From Corynebacterium sp. (GTDB lineage Bacteria; Actinomycetota; Actinomycetes; Mycobacteriales; Mycobacteriaceae), in NCBI RefSeq assembly GCF_030532325.1, contig NZ_JAUNLS010000009.1, positions 29,207 through 93,206 of the forward strand: DNA of 64,000 bases. Direction: 5' to 3'. Positions 44,133 through 57,175 of the stretch are shown here, one piece after another. The notes beneath the pieces are model-generated. The model had not been told where the DNA came from. It saw only the letters and a list, made by a program, of their open reading frames with translations, and ran no database searches. The position numbers were made by a program, and so were the translations under genes. Position 1 is the first letter of the stretch; every line of letters starts with the position of its first letter.

Positions 44133-45596
44133 ATGAACCTCAGCATTGACTTGAGCTGGTGGCAGCTGTTTTTCCTCTTCGTGGACTACGGCATCAAGAT
44201 CCTGGCCATCGGCGTTGTACCCGAGGGCCGCCGCCCCTCCAGCTCCACCGCCTGGCTGCTGGCCATTTTGCTGCTGCCCATCGTGGGCCTGCCGCTCTTC
44301 CTGCTCATGGGCTCGCCCTACATCAACCGGCGCCGCCACCGCATCCAGCAGGAAGCCAACGAGCTCATCGATGACATCAACGCCAACACTCCCGATCACC
44401 CCAGCGGGCGGCTCACCCCGGAGGTCGAATCCCTCATCAGACTCAACCGCAACCTCACCGGCTTCCCCGCCCTGGTGGGCCACAACAAGGGTCTGCACGC
44501 CGACTACAACGGCGCCATCCGCGCCATTGCGGCGGCCATCGACCGCGCCGAGAAGTACGTCTACATCGAGATTTACATCCAGTCCTGGGATGAGACCACC
44601 GACGTCTTCTACCAATCCCTCCGGCGCGCCCGCGAGCGCGGCGTGGAGGTCAAGCTGCTGCTCGATCAGATTGGCAGCTTCAAGTACAAGGGCTACTGGT
44701 CCCTGGGCCGGCGCCTCACGGACATCGGCGTGGACTGGCGCCTCACCCTGCCGCTGCAGCTGCACAAGGGCCGCTTCCGCCGCCCCGATCTGCGCAATCA
44801 CCGCAAGATCGTGGTGGTGGACGGCGAGACCGGCTTCCTCGGCTCGGCCAACATGATTGACCGCGCCTACAACACGCAGAACCGCTACTGGGTGGACTAC
44901 ATGGTGGAGCTCACCGGCCCGGTGGTCACCTCGCTCACGGCGGTCTTCGCGGTGGACTGGTACATCGAATCCGACGAGGCCCTCTCCCTCGACGCCCTGC
45001 CTTACGACGACGCCGCAACCGACGACGCCAACCACCTCCAGCTCATCCCCTCCGGGCCGGGCTACACCAGCGAGCCGAACCTGCGCATGTTCAACTCGGT
45101 GGTCCACCACGCCAAGCAGCGGCTGGTGATGTGCTCGCCCTACTTCGTGCCGGACGAGTCCCTCCTGGAGGCGGTGACCACGGCCTGCTACCGCGACGTC
45201 GAGGTGGAGCTCTTCGTCTCCGCCAAGGCGGACCAGTTCATGGTCAACCACGCGCAGTCCTCCTACTACCAGGCACTTTTGGAGGCCGGCGTGCGCATCT
45301 ACCTCTTCCCGGAGCCCTTTGTGCTGCACTCGAAGTTCATCGTGGCTGACCCCGACTACGCCGGCAACCAGCCGCTGTGTATGTTCGGCTCCTCCAACAT
45401 GGACATGCGCTCCTTTGGCCTCAACTACGAGTCCACGATGCTGGTGGCCAAGGGAGACCTCATCCGCGACTTCACCCAGCTGGCCGATAACTACCGCGCC
45501 GTGTGCCACGAGCTGACCCTCGAGGAGTGGAACAAGCGCGGCTTCCTGCGCCGCTACGTGGACAACGTGATGCGCCTGACCTCCGCGCTGCAATAG
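44133..45596 (+). CDS. cls: Cardiolipin synthase
   Basis: A 487-residue phospholipase-D-family enzyme that condenses phosphatidylglycerol to cardiolipin. Two N-terminal spans (about residues 7-28 and 38-58) are followed by two HKD motifs: NHRKIVVVDGETGFLGSANM and LHSKFIVADPDYAGNQPLCM. GGGAGA lies before the ATG at 44133; a longer in-frame form overlaps xthA and is not supported. The first span contains the EGRRPSSSTAWLLAILLLP segment typical of bacterial Cls. Confidence 0.95.
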   Translation: MNLSIDLSWWQLFFLFVDYGIKILAIGVVPEGRRPSSSTAWLLAILLLPIVGLPLFLLMGSPYINRRRHRIQQEANELIDDINANTPDHPSGRLTPEVESLIRLNRNLTGFPALVGHNKGLHADYNGAIRAIAAAIDRAEKYVYIEIYIQSWDETTDVFYQSLRRARERGVEVKLLLDQIGSFKYKGYWSLGRRLTDIGVDWRLTLPLQLHKGRFRRPDLRNHRKIVVVDGETGFLGSANMIDRAYNTQNRYWVDYMVELTGPVVTSLTAVFAVDWYIESDEALSLDALPYDDAATDDANHLQLIPSGPGYTSEPNLRMFNSVVHHAKQRLVMCSPYFVPDESLLEAVTTACYRDVEVELFVSAKADQFMVNHAQSSYYQALLEAGVRIYLFPEPFVLHSKFIVADPDYAGNQPLCMFGSSNMDMRSFGLNYESTMLVAKGDLIRDFTQLADNYRAVCHELTLEEWNKRGFLRRYVDNVMRLTSALQ

Positions 45597-45673
45597 GCCC
45601 CGCCCTCGCCGCGCCCGCGCCCCGCGTCACCCCGCCCTCGCCGCGCCTGCGCCCCGCATCACCCCGCGCCCCG

Positions 45674-45741
45674 CGGTACGTTTTGACGGGAAAGCCCCGA
45701 AAACCGGGTGGCTTTCCGGCCTTGCGCGCGAAAACGTACCG
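45674..45741. repeat. 68-bp palindromic repeat, copy 2
   Basis: It begins CGGTACGTTTTGACGGG and ends GAAAACGTACCG, with an inner stem (AAAGCCCCG... with ...GTGGCTTT). It has the same length and ends as copy 1 (23010-23077) and copy 3. It lies in the 335-bp gap after cls, which otherwise has no gene. Confidence 0.8.
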
Positions 45742-45797
45742 TCAGCTCCCACCCGTGCCAAGGCCACGCCGCCCGACGCGACAGGCTTGGCAACCCG

Positions 45798-45865
45798 CGG
45801 TACGTTTTAACGGGAAAGCCCCCAAAACCGGGTGGTTTTCCAGCACTTCTCGCACAAACGTACCG
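45798..45865. repeat. 68-bp palindromic repeat, copy 3
   Basis: It begins CGGTACGTTTTAACGGG and ends CAAACGTACCG. It is close to copy 2 over most of its length and lies 56 bp after it in the same orientation. Confidence 0.8.
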
Positions 45866-45890
45866 CGGCCCTCGTGAGCGAGCCGCGCAC

Positions 45891-45912
45891 ACAAGCACAA
45901 GCACAAGCACAG
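45891..45912 (+). repeat. Hexanucleotide microsatellite (ACAAGC)3 plus ACAG
   Basis: Three exact ACAAGC units lie 20-41 bases before the start of the nuclease-like gene. Copy-number change would shift promoter or leader spacing. Confidence 0.7.
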
Positions 45913-45931
45913 ACAGTTTCGGGGGAAACGC

Positions 45932-46759
45932 ATGCACGCCTACTTCGGGAGGGACGCCGCGCGCCAAGCCGTGCGCGACGGCGCTATCAAGATTGCCAAT
46001 GGATTCTTCGTCTCCGAGCAGCCCACGCCGCATCAGCTCGCGCAGCTGATCACGCAGCGCTGGCCGGGCTCCGCGCTGGACGCGTACTCCGCTGCCCGCC
46101 TGCACCTCGGCAGGAAGCTAGAGTTCCCGCTACACTTCCTGCGGGCAAGCTCCATGCCTGCCAGCGAGTTCTTTCATCACCGCCGTGTCCAGCCCAAGGG
46201 CGTGCACAGTATCGAGGGCATCAACGTGTGCAATCCGCTGCAGGCAGTCGAGGCGCTGACGCATGACGAGGCCGTGTGGTTCCTGGAGAGTTTGTTGGCA
46301 GGAAGGGGTGCGTTTCAGCGCGTCGCTAAGCTCAAGCAGGACTTTCCCAAGCTGCCCACGCACACCCAGCGGGTGCTGGAGAAGGCCATCATCGGCGCGG
46401 ATAGCAAGGTCGAGCGCATGCTCACCAACGCTCTGCGCGAGTACGTCGAGGTGCGCAACAACGTCAAGATTGGGCCCTATTTTTGGGATCTGTATCTGCC
46501 CAAGTACGGCATCGTCATCGACATCGACGGATACGCCTACCACAACGGCGAGGACCGGCAGACCTTCGAGGTGGATCGGCACAAGCTTAATGACGCCACC
46601 CAGCGCAAGCTGCGGCCCCTGCACTACACGGCCACCACGATTCTTCACCATCTGGACTTCGCCGTGACGCAGGTGCGCAGGACCGCCGAGGGGCGACGAC
46701 CCACCGCTAGCCCGCCGTGGGAGTGGCACTGGCTGTGGCATGACCCCCTGGGTGGTTAG
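45932..46759 (+). CDS. Nuclease-fold protein (DUF559/Vsr-like C-terminus)
   Basis: A 275-residue protein of uncertain role. The C-terminal half has a PD-(D/E)XK-like pattern: SKVERMLTNALREYVEV, then IGPYFWDLYLPKYGIVIDID (core Asp-x-Asp) and GYAYHNGEDRQTFEVDRHKLND, similar to Vsr/DUF559-type endonucleases. The N-terminal part (FGRDAARQAVRDGAIKI, then NGFFVSEQPT) resembles the winged-helix region that often precedes DUF559 in actinobacteria and in AbiEi-like antitoxins. GGGGGA precedes the ATG by six bases. It stands alone, beside two 68-bp repeats. Confidence 0.65.
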   Translation: MHAYFGRDAARQAVRDGAIKIANGFFVSEQPTPHQLAQLITQRWPGSALDAYSAARLHLGRKLEFPLHFLRASSMPASEFFHHRRVQPKGVHSIEGINVCNPLQAVEALTHDEAVWFLESLLAGRGAFQRVAKLKQDFPKLPTHTQRVLEKAIIGADSKVERMLTNALREYVEVRNNVKIGPYFWDLYLPKYGIVIDIDGYAYHNGEDRQTFEVDRHKLNDATQRKLRPLHYTATTILHHLDFAVTQVRRTAEGRRPTASPPWEWHWLWHDPLGG

Positions 46760-46779
46760 CGCTGGTCAGCGCTGGGTGG

Positions 46780-47955
46780 CTAGCGCTGGGGCTGCGGCCG
46801 CGTGGTGGCGTAGAGCATGCCGCACACCGCGATGGCCGCGCAGGCCACCATGCCCACGGACATCGTCAGTGCGGGATTGGAGCCCAGGCCCATCATCGGG
46901 CTGATGACCGAGCTGAGCAGTGCCTGGCCAAAGCCCATGACCGCGGAGACCGAGCCGGCCTTCTCCCGCATGAGGCCCGTGGCCAGGGCGATGGAATTAC
47001 CCATAATGAAGCCGGTGGGACCCACGCAGAAGAAGAGCACGATGAGGCTCAGCCACACCGGCGCGCCCAGCACGATCGTCAGCAGCAGCGCGGAGCAGCT
47101 GCCCAGGGAGAGGAAGACGCCCGCGCGCAGCATGGTGGCCGGGGAGACCGTGTTGAGCAGCTTGGAATTGATGAGCGTGGCGAGGAAAATGCCCAGGGCG
47201 TTGAGGCCAAAGATGAGCGAGTAGGCCGTGGGGCTAAATCCCCACTGCTGCTGGATGACAAAGGCCGAGCCAGCGATGTAGCTAAACATCGCGCAGAAGC
47301 CGAAGGCCATGGTGACCATGAAGCCCCACACGTGCGGATTGCGCAGCACCGCGGCGTAGTTGCCGGCCACCCGGCGCAGCAGCTGATCGCGCGCGCGGCC
47401 GCCGGCGGTCTCCGGAACCAGCGCCCAGGCCAGCACCATCTGCGCCGCGTGCAGGACGGCCAGCACCCAGAAGATGCCCCGCCAACCCACCGGGCCCACC
47501 AGCAGGCCGCCGACCACCGGGGCCAACGCCGGGGCGATGCCCTGCAGGGCCATGAGCAGGGAGAAGGCCTTGGCCGCGGACTTTCCGCTCAGCAGGTCGG
47601 AGACCACCGAGCGGGCCAGCACCACGCAGGCCCCGCCGCCTAAGCCCTGGAGCACGCGGGCGGCGATGAGCACGCCGATGCTGGGAGAGAGCGCGGCCAT
47701 AACGCAGGCGGCAAAGGCCAGGGCGGTGCCGGAGATGAGCAGGGGTTTGCGCCCGATGGCGTCGGAAAGCGGGCCGATGATCAGCTGGCCCAGGCCCATG
47801 CCGATAAAGAAGCCGGACATGGTCAGCTGCACGCCCGAGCGGGTGGCGCCGAGGTCCTCGAGGATCATCGGCATCGAGGGCAGGTACATATCAATGGCGA
47901 AAGGCCCTGTTGCGGACAACAGGGCCAGGACGCCAAACAGGGGGCCGGAGATCAT
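46780..47955 (-). CDS. MFS multidrug transporter, Bcr/CflA type
   Basis: A 391-residue twelve-span transporter. TGPFAIDMYLPSMPMI at the N-terminus and GPLSDAIGRKPLLISG (loop 2-3 motif A) are typical of the Bcr/CflA drug-resistance subfamily. RVLQGLGGGACVVLARSVVSD is motif B-like. The ATG at 47955 overlaps the ABC permease stop in an ATGA, so it is coupled to the ABC exporter genes upstream; a 13-codon extension is rejected. Likely exports small drugs using the proton gradient. Confidence 0.9.
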   Translation of the reverse strand: MISGPLFGVLALLSATGPFAIDMYLPSMPMILEDLGATRSGVQLTMSGFFIGMGLGQLIIGPLSDAIGRKPLLISGTALAFAACVMAALSPSIGVLIAARVLQGLGGGACVVLARSVVSDLLSGKSAAKAFSLLMALQGIAPALAPVVGGLLVGPVGWRGIFWVLAVLHAAQMVLAWALVPETAGGRARDQLLRRVAGNYAAVLRNPHVWGFMVTMAFGFCAMFSYIAGSAFVIQQQWGFSPTAYSLIFGLNALGIFLATLINSKLLNTVSPATMLRAGVFLSLGSCSALLLTIVLGAPVWLSLIVLFFCVGPTGFIMGNSIALATGLMREKAGSVSAVMGFGQALLSSVISPMMGLGSNPALTMSVGMVACAAIAVCGMLYATTRPQPQR

Positions 47956-48716
47956 GCGTCGCGCTTTTCTAGGGCAACGACTCCGATGACCCACAGGGCC
48001 ACGGCCCAGATGAAGAAGATGACTCCGCCCATGGCCACGTTGTCCCAGGGGGCATTCGGGTCAACCGTGTTGTTGGTCCACTGGTAGAAGCCCTCGAAGG
48101 GCATGAAGTGGATGATCTTATCGCCCACCTTGGGCAGCAGGCGCACCACGCTCTCCAGGCCCAGGTAGAGGATAAGGGAGACCGCCACGGTGCCCGCGGT
48201 CTGGCGCATGATCCAGCCCAGGCCCTGCACGAAGAGCACGATGCCCACCGCGCCCAGCGGGTAGACCCACAGCAGGCGCTGCCCGGCCTCATCGCTAAAG
48301 GGGGTGAAGGCCTCCGCCGCCGAGGGGTTGGTGGTGAGATCCGCCAGCACGAAGATGAGCACCAGGTTGAGGAACATGATCACCGCGGCAAGGAAGGCGT
48401 ACATCACCAGCTTGGCCAGGGCCACCATCCAGCGGTTGGGGTTGGCCATGTAGACGGTGGCTGGCAGCTTGTAGCGGTACTCGGTGGTCACCACCATCGC
48501 GCCCTGGATCATGAGCACCGGCACGCCCATGAGCAGCATGATGGAGCCCAGCCCGTCGGGGGTCAGCGGGCTCATGCCCAGCATGGCCTCCGGGGCGTTG
48601 AGGGAGTTGAGCAGCGTCCAGCCCACGGAGATGAACAGGATGATGCCGGTGGTCCACCAGAAGGAGGCGGTGGTGCGCAGCTTGGTCCACTCGGCCAGCA
48701 AGGTATTGACAAACAT
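47952..48716 (-). CDS. ABC-2 type transporter permease
   Basis: A 254-residue membrane protein with six spans (about 20-36, 65-85, 112-135, 155-180, 185-200, 225-245). The opening MFVNTLLAEWTKLRTTASFWW is the amphipathic start common to ABC-2 permeases. It overlaps the ATPase gene by one base and the MFS gene by four. The three genes look like one export operon for a toxic compound. Confidence 0.9.
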   Translation of the reverse strand: MFVNTLLAEWTKLRTTASFWWTTGIILFISVGWTLLNSLNAPEAMLGMSPLTPDGLGSIMLLMGVPVLMIQGAMVVTTEYRYKLPATVYMANPNRWMVALAKLVMYAFLAAVIMFLNLVLIFVLADLTTNPSAAEAFTPFSDEAGQRLLWVYPLGAVGIVLFVQGLGWIMRQTAGTVAVSLILYLGLESVVRLLPKVGDKIIHFMPFEGFYQWTNNTVDPNAPWDNVAMGGVIFFIWAVALWVIGVVALEKRDA

Positions 48717-49666
48717 TAGTTCTTCTCCTCCTGGGTGCTCGGCGCGGCGGGCGCCTCGGCGTGGTACTGCACGGTATCGCCGGTCATCTGCATGAAGGCA
48801 TCCTCCAGGGAGGCGCGCTGCAGGGTCAGCTCGTTGAGCGGCACGCCGGTGGAGTAGGCCAGTTGGCCAATGAAGTCCGTGGTCTGATCCGGGATCACCA
48901 GCATGTCGCGGCCTTCGGCGTCGGTGCTCTCGGTGTAGTCAATGCCGGCCTCGCGCAGCGCGCCGCCGAACTCCGGCAGGTGCTCCGAGCGCACGTGCAC
49001 GGAGGAGGCCGAGTGCTCCTTGACAAAGTCGTAGGTGGACTGGTTGGCCACCAGGCGGCCGCGGCCGATGACCACGAGGTGATCCGCGGTCATGGACATC
49101 TCAGACAGCAGGTGGGAGGAGATGAGCACGGTGCGGCCTTCCTCCGCCAGCGCGCGCACCAGGGAGCGCACCCAGCGGATGCCCTCCGGGTCGAGGCCGT
49201 TGACGGGCTCGTCTAGGATGAGCACGCCCGGATCCCCCAGCAGGGCGCCGGCCAGGCCCAGGCGCTGGCCCATGCCGAGGGAGAAGCCGCCGGCTTTCTT
49301 CCCGGCGACGTCGGCAAGCCCCACCAGCCCCAGGACCTCGTCGACGCGCGAGACCGGGATGCCGTTGGACTGCGCCATCCACTTCAGGTGGTTGGCCGCC
49401 GAGCGGTTGGTGTGCACCGCTTTGGCGTCGAGCAGGGCGCCGACCTCACGCAGCGGGTTCTTGATATCCCGGTAGAACTTGCCGTTGATCGTGGCGGTTC
49501 CTGCCGTGGGGCGGTCGAGGCCCAGGATCATGCGCATGGTGGTCGACTTACCTGCACCGTTGGGCCCCAGGAACCCGGTAACCTGACCGGGTTCCACCGT
49601 GAAGCTGAGATCATCAACGGCGCGGACTGCCTTGTACTGTTTGGTGAGTCCGGCTACTTCAATCAT
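48716..49666 (-). CDS. ABC-2 type transporter ATP-binding protein
   Basis: A 316-residue ATPase of the DrrA/CcmA-like group. Walker A is GPNGAGKST, the signature is FSLGMGQRLGLAGALLG, Walker B is VLILDEPVNGLDPEG and the switch is LISSHLLSEM. A C-terminal extension of about 80 residues (ASSVHVRSEHLPEFGGALRE) is usual in this group. A CACTCT box seven bases before the ATG suggests a leaderless start. It partners the downstream permease. Confidence 0.93.
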   Translation of the reverse strand: MIEVAGLTKQYKAVRAVDDLSFTVEPGQVTGFLGPNGAGKSTTMRMILGLDRPTAGTATINGKFYRDIKNPLREVGALLDAKAVHTNRSAANHLKWMAQSNGIPVSRVDEVLGLVGLADVAGKKAGGFSLGMGQRLGLAGALLGDPGVLILDEPVNGLDPEGIRWVRSLVRALAEEGRTVLISSHLLSEMSMTADHLVVIGRGRLVANQSTYDFVKEHSASSVHVRSEHLPEFGGALREAGIDYTESTDAEGRDMLVIPDQTTDFIGQLAYSTGVPLNELTLQRASLEDAFMQMTGDTVQYHAEAPAAPSTQEEKN

Positions 49667-49696
49667 GCGTTCCAGAGTGCCACAGGTTTCCGCGCT

Positions 49697-50221
49697 TTAC
49701 CTGAGTAGGGTCTCTAAACGCTGCCGCAGGCCACCCAACGCGGCCTGAAACGGCGGCAGCAGGGGAAGCTGCTCCATTTCCTCGAGGGGAACCCAGCGCA
49801 GCTCCTCGGATTCCTCGTTGGCCTGGGTGGGCAGCTCCCGCCCGCTGCGGGTGCGCGCAAGCACCGTGGTGTAGGTCCACTCCCCGGGCAGATCCTCCGC
49901 CGCCGGGAAGGGCCCTGCGGTGACCAGGGCATCGAGCACCTCGACGTCCGCGGGGTCGATGCCGGTTTCCTCCTGGGTCTCGCGCAGCGCGGCCTGCGTG
50001 GGGGTCTCGTGCCTATCGCGCGCCCCGCCGGGGATGCCCCAGGTTCCGCCCTGGTTGGTCCACACGGCGCGGTGCTGCAGCAGCACGCGCTGCCCGGCCA
50101 GCAGGAACAGTCCCGCCGCGCCGAACTTGCCCCACACGGGGATACCCTGCGGGCCTGCCGCCCAGCCATCGCCAGAGTGATCACCTGAAAGCGGGCCAGT
50201 GTGTTCGCTGCGTGAGTTCAT
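49697..50221 (-). CDS. NUDIX hydrolase (MutT3 position)
   Basis: A 174-residue pyrophosphohydrolase with a full Nudix box from GGARDRHETPT to ALRETQEETGI (about residues 65-88). The ATG at 50221 is chosen because a TACTAT -10 box ends seven bases upstream; in-frame codons further upstream lie inside that box. In M. tuberculosis mutT3 (Rv0413) is likewise divergent from glnX-glnH-pknG. Substrate may be an oxidised nucleotide. Confidence 0.88.
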   Translation of the reverse strand: MNSRSEHTGPLSGDHSGDGWAAGPQGIPVWGKFGAAGLFLLAGQRVLLQHRAVWTNQGGTWGIPGGARDRHETPTQAALRETQEETGIDPADVEVLDALVTAGPFPAAEDLPGEWTYTTVLARTRSGRELPTQANEESEELRWVPLEEMEQLPLLPPFQAALGGLRQRLETLLR

Positions 50222-50228
50222 GCTGCCC

Positions 50229-50234
50229 ATAGTA
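50229..50234 (-). promoter_or_regulatory. -10 box TACTAT of leaderless NUDIX gene
   Basis: TACTAT on the minus strand is followed by seven bases and the ATG at 50221. It excludes the upstream ATG at 50230 as a start, because that codon overlaps the box. Confidence 0.45.
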
Positions 50235-50319
50235 GGCACTAATCTGCCCGCGTAAGCCCCACGTGCGCCCGAGGCAGCAAACACACCCCCAAAGAGACTC
50301 ACCCCACATCATCGGGCGC

Positions 50320-50325
50320 TATTCT
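50320..50325 (+). promoter_or_regulatory. -10 box TATTCT of the glnX-glnH-pknG operon
   Basis: TATTCT is followed by AGGGGA and the ATG at 50332. The transcript is probably leaderless. Confidence 0.45.
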
Positions 50326-50331
50326 AGGGGA

Positions 50332-51776
50332 ATGACCGATCCGGGTGAGAAGGTGCGGGAGTCAGACGCGCACGCCGCCGATTCCTGGGGCGATCATTGG
50401 CTCGATGAGGTCACCGAGCCCGCCGCGCCCGCCTTTGCCCGGCCCACCCAGCTGGCCATGAACTCCTTCGCCGGCCCGGCGCGCCTCATCCGCCGCATCT
50501 ATGGTTTTGCCGCCACCACCCCGGGCAAGCTCTTTAGCGTCACCCTCATCCTCACCGTGGCGCTGGCGGCGGCTGGCTTTTCGATGTCCAGCTCCTCCGC
50601 CAGCCGCCACGACGATCTCGATGCCCTCCTTTCCTCCACCGAGCCGATGTCTAACTCGGCGCACCACCTCTACACCAACCTCTCGCTGGCCGATACCGTG
50701 GCCTCGACGGGCTTCGTGCAGGCGGGCGTGGAGTCCCGCGCCAACCGGGACCGCTACAACGAGGCCATCGACGCCGCCTCCGTGGCCGCCACCCAGTCCG
50801 TGCTGGGCACTACGGCTGACGACGCCCGCGTGCGCGAGCTGGTCACCTTCATCCAGCGGGAGTTGCCCGTCTACACCGCGCTGGTGGAAAAGGCGCGCGC
50901 CAACCACCGCGCGGGCAACCCGGTGGCCACCTCCTACATGTCGAGTGCTTCCTCGCTCATGCGCTCTCAGATCCTGCCCGCGGCCTCGGAGCTGTTCTCG
51001 CTGACCTCGGAGAAGGTCTCCGCCCAGCAGCAGCGGCTGACCCGCCCGCAGTGGGTGCCGCTTTCCGGCCTGGTGGCCGCGCTGCTGTTCTTGGGCATTG
51101 CCCAGTGGTGGCTGTGGCGGCTGACCCGCCGCCGCTTCAACCGGGGTTTCCTCACCGCCAGCTTCCTACTGTTCATCGCCCTGGCGTGGGCCTCGGGCGC
51201 GAATTTTGCCACGTGGGCCTCGGGCCACCAGGGTTTCGAGACGGTCTCGCGCCCCTGGGATTCGCTCACGGCCTCCCGCATTGAGGCCCAGCAGATGCGC
51301 ACCTCGGAGACGCTGGCGCTGGTGCGCCGTTCCTCACAGGAGGACATGACGGTGCAGTTTAGCTCCACCACCTATTCCATCAACGCGGCGCTGCGGGACT
51401 TTGAAGCCGCGTTGGAGGATGAAGACATCCTCATCCCCGATCCTTCCCTGCTCCCCCAGGCGCACCAGGCCCTGGAGGAGTGGGACGCCAGCCACCACCA
51501 GCTCATGGAGGATCTGGCCGGCGGCGATTACGACGACGCCGAGTACCAGGCCACCGTCATCGACCCGCAGGGGGATCCCACCGCGGCCAGCGCCTTCAAC
51601 GAGGTGGACCGCACCCTGGCCGGGCTCATCGACCAAGCACGCGACGCCATGCGCGAGTACCTGGCCGACGGCCTGCGCGCCATGACCATGGTCTCCTCGG
51701 CGGTGCTCCTGCTCACCCTCGGCGCCATCGTGGCGGTATGGTTGGGTATCCGCCCGCGGCTTCAGGAGTACCTGTG

Positions 51777-51777
<1 letters not shown>
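50332..51777 (+). CDS. glnX: GlnX, membrane partner of PknG
   Basis: A 481-residue membrane protein with four spans (about residues 62-82, 240-262, 270-290, 455-478). A large extracytoplasmic helical domain lies between the first two spans and another between spans three and four. It is the first gene of the glnX-glnH-pknG operon conserved in corynebacteria and mycobacteria, where GlnX links the extracellular sensor GlnH to the kinase PknG. The ATG is preceded by a TATTCT box. Its stop overlaps the glnH start by one base. Confidence 0.92.
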
Positions 51778-55411
<3,634 letters not shown>

Positions 55412-55780
55412 CTAAGAAGGCCCTGGCTCAGAGCGTTCGGCCCCAGAATGCTCGGGCTCAGAGTTCTTTGCCTTGGCTCCACGGATCGTCGGACGAGGCG
55501 GCCGGCGACGTAGGCGTTGAGCAGGCTGGCTTCCGACCGTTGCGTCATGGGCGTCACCTCCCTTCCCTACATCAACGGTGAGCTCTAAGTTGAGCGCTCC
55601 CAGGGCATCGAGCACAGGCAGCAACTCAACGGTGGTCTTGCCGCTTTCCAGATCACTGATCCACTTTCGGCTCCGGCCGATGCGCGCGCCAAGTTCGGAC
55701 TGCGTCAAACCCAACTCTTTTCGGCGCGTACGAATCTCCGTGGCGAGCTGCATCACGGTCGTGATCGTGCGTTGTGCCAT
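55412..55780 (-). CDS. XRE-family regulator, HipB-like
   Basis: A 122-residue protein. The helix-turn-helix lies at about residues 12-65: IRTRRKELGLTQSELGARIG, then RSRKWISDLESGKTTVELL, a HipB-like pattern. The C-terminal 45 residues are basic and low in complexity. There is no hipA next to it, so it is an orphan. GAGGAGGAG lies before the ATG. Three operator-like sequences lie 43-110 bases upstream of the start, which suggests autoregulation. It converges with pknG with no gap between the two stops. Confidence 0.85.
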   Translation of the reverse strand: MAQRTITTVMQLATEIRTRRKELGLTQSELGARIGRSRKWISDLESGKTTVELLPVLDALGALNLELTVDVGKGGDAHDATVGSQPAQRLRRRPPRPTIRGAKAKNSEPEHSGAERSEPGPS

Positions 55781-55822
55781 GATGTCTCCTCCTCACCCAT
55801 CTCTCCACGACGCCCATCAAGC

Positions 55823-55890
55823 GTCACCGTACGGTTACATAAAGAAAAGTCACCGCTCGGTTACATCTTCCAAAGTAACCGAGCGGTGAC
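55823..55890. promoter_or_regulatory. Three 16-bp operators at 26-bp spacing upstream of the HipB-like gene
   Basis: GTCACCGTACGGTTAC (55823-55838), GTCACCGCTCGGTTAC (55849-55864) and GTAACCGAGCGGTGAC (55875-55890) have starts exactly 26 bp apart. Each is itself a near-palindrome, GTnACCG-NN-CGGTnAC. The second and third are perfect inverted copies of each other. Confidence 0.75.
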
Positions 55891-55954
55891 ATCAAGGCAA
55901 GAGCCGCAAAACGAATATCACCGAAAGGCGCGCGCCGCGTCGACGGATGCGGGC

Positions 55955-57175
55955 TTAGTACAGCCCCGCCTCACGCGCCATGTCCGCAATCACCACGGAC
56001 TTCTGCGCAATCGCCAGCTCCTCGTTGGTGGGCACCACGAAGACCTTCACCGGGGAATCCGCGGTGGAGATCATGCGCGGCTCCTTGGAGCGCACGAGGT
56101 TGGCTTCCTTATCAAAGTGGATGCCGTACATGTCCAGGTTGTAGAGCGAGTCCTGGCGCACCTCGGTGTCGTTCTCACCCACGCCGGCGGTGAAGGTGAT
56201 GGCGTCCACGCGGCCCAGGGCAATCATGTAGGCGCCGATGAATCGGCGCAGCTGGTGAATGTAGATGTTGTAGGCCAGCCAGGCGTCCTGGTCCTCAGCG
56301 ATGATGCGCTCGCGCAGCACGCGGAAGTCGTTGACGCCGGCGATGCCCTTGACACCGGACTTCTTGTTGAGCAGCTCGTCGATCTCATCCACGGTCATTC
56401 CCGCCTCACGCACGAGGTGGAAGATGATACCCGGGTCGATGTCGCCGGAGCGGGTACCCATGGCCAGGCCGGCCAGCGGGGTCAGGCCCATGGAGGTATC
56501 AATCGGGCGGCCGTTGCGGATGGCCGCGGCCGAGGCACCGTTGCCCAGGTGCAGGGTGATCTGGTGGACGTGATCCGGGTCGCGCCCCAGCAGCTTCGGC
56601 ACCTGCTGGGAGACAAACTCGTGGGAGGTGCCGTGGAAACCGTAGCGGCGGATGTCGTACTTGGAGGCCACGTCGTTGTTGATGGCGTAGAGCGCGGCGG
56701 CCGGCGGGATGTGGTTGAAGAAGGCGGTATCGAAGACCGCCACGTGCGGGATATCCGGCAGCAGCTGGCGGGCCACGCGGATGCCGTCCAGGTTGGCGGG
56801 GTTGTGCAGCGGGGCCAGCGGGATGAGGTCCTCGATCATGGACTCGATCTGGTCCACGATGAGCTGCGGCTCACTAAACAGGCGCCCGCCGTGCACCACG
56901 CGGTGGCCCACGGCGACGACCTCGACGTCCTTCGGGCCCACGCCATGTTCGTGCATGATGGCAAAGGCGCGGTCAAGGCCAAAAGAGTGGGTGGGGATTT
57001 CCAGCTCTTCTTTGTACTCTTCGCCGCCGGTCTTGACGGTGACAGCGCCCATGGGCTCGCCCACCTGCTCCACCAGGCCGGAGACCAAGGGGGTATCGGT
57101 GGCCGAGCTAGTGGGGTCTACCAGCTGAAACTTGACTGAGGATGAGCCTGAGTTGAGAACCAGTACGTATGCCAT
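55955..57175 (-). CDS. ackA: Acetate kinase
   Basis: A 406-residue enzyme converting acetyl phosphate and ADP to acetate and ATP, reversibly. Motifs are [15 protein letters not shown] at the start, [46 protein letters not shown] and [16 protein letters not shown], which cover the acetokinase signatures. The ATG abuts the pta stop without a gap, so they are one operon as in C. glutamicum. Confidence 0.97.
   Translation of the reverse strand: MAYVLVLNSGSSSVKFQLVDPTSSATDTPLVSGLVEQVGEPMGAVTVKTGGEEYKEELEIPTHSFGLDRAFAIMHEHGVGPKDVEVVAVGHRVVHGGRLFSEPQLIVDQIESMIEDLIPLAPLHNPANLDGIRVARQLLPDIPHVAVFDTAFFNHIPPAAALYAINNDVASKYDIRRYGFHGTSHEFVSQQVPKLLGRDPDHVHQITLHLGNGASAAAIRNGRPIDTSMGLTPLAGLAMGTRSGDIDPGIIFHLVREAGMTVDEIDELLNKKSGVKGIAGVNDFRVLRERIIAEDQDAWLAYNIYIHQLRRFIGAYMIALGRVDAITFTAGVGENDTEVRQDSLYNLDMYGIHFDKEANLVRSKEPRMISTADSPVKVFVVPTNEELAIAQKSVVIADMAREAGLY

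Noticed and set aside
45674-45865. Conserved peptide (RYVLTGKP...AKTYR) encoded by the 68-bp repeats
   Set aside because: The similarity follows from DNA conservation of the palindrome; 68 bp is not a multiple of three and no start or ribosome-binding site is conserved.
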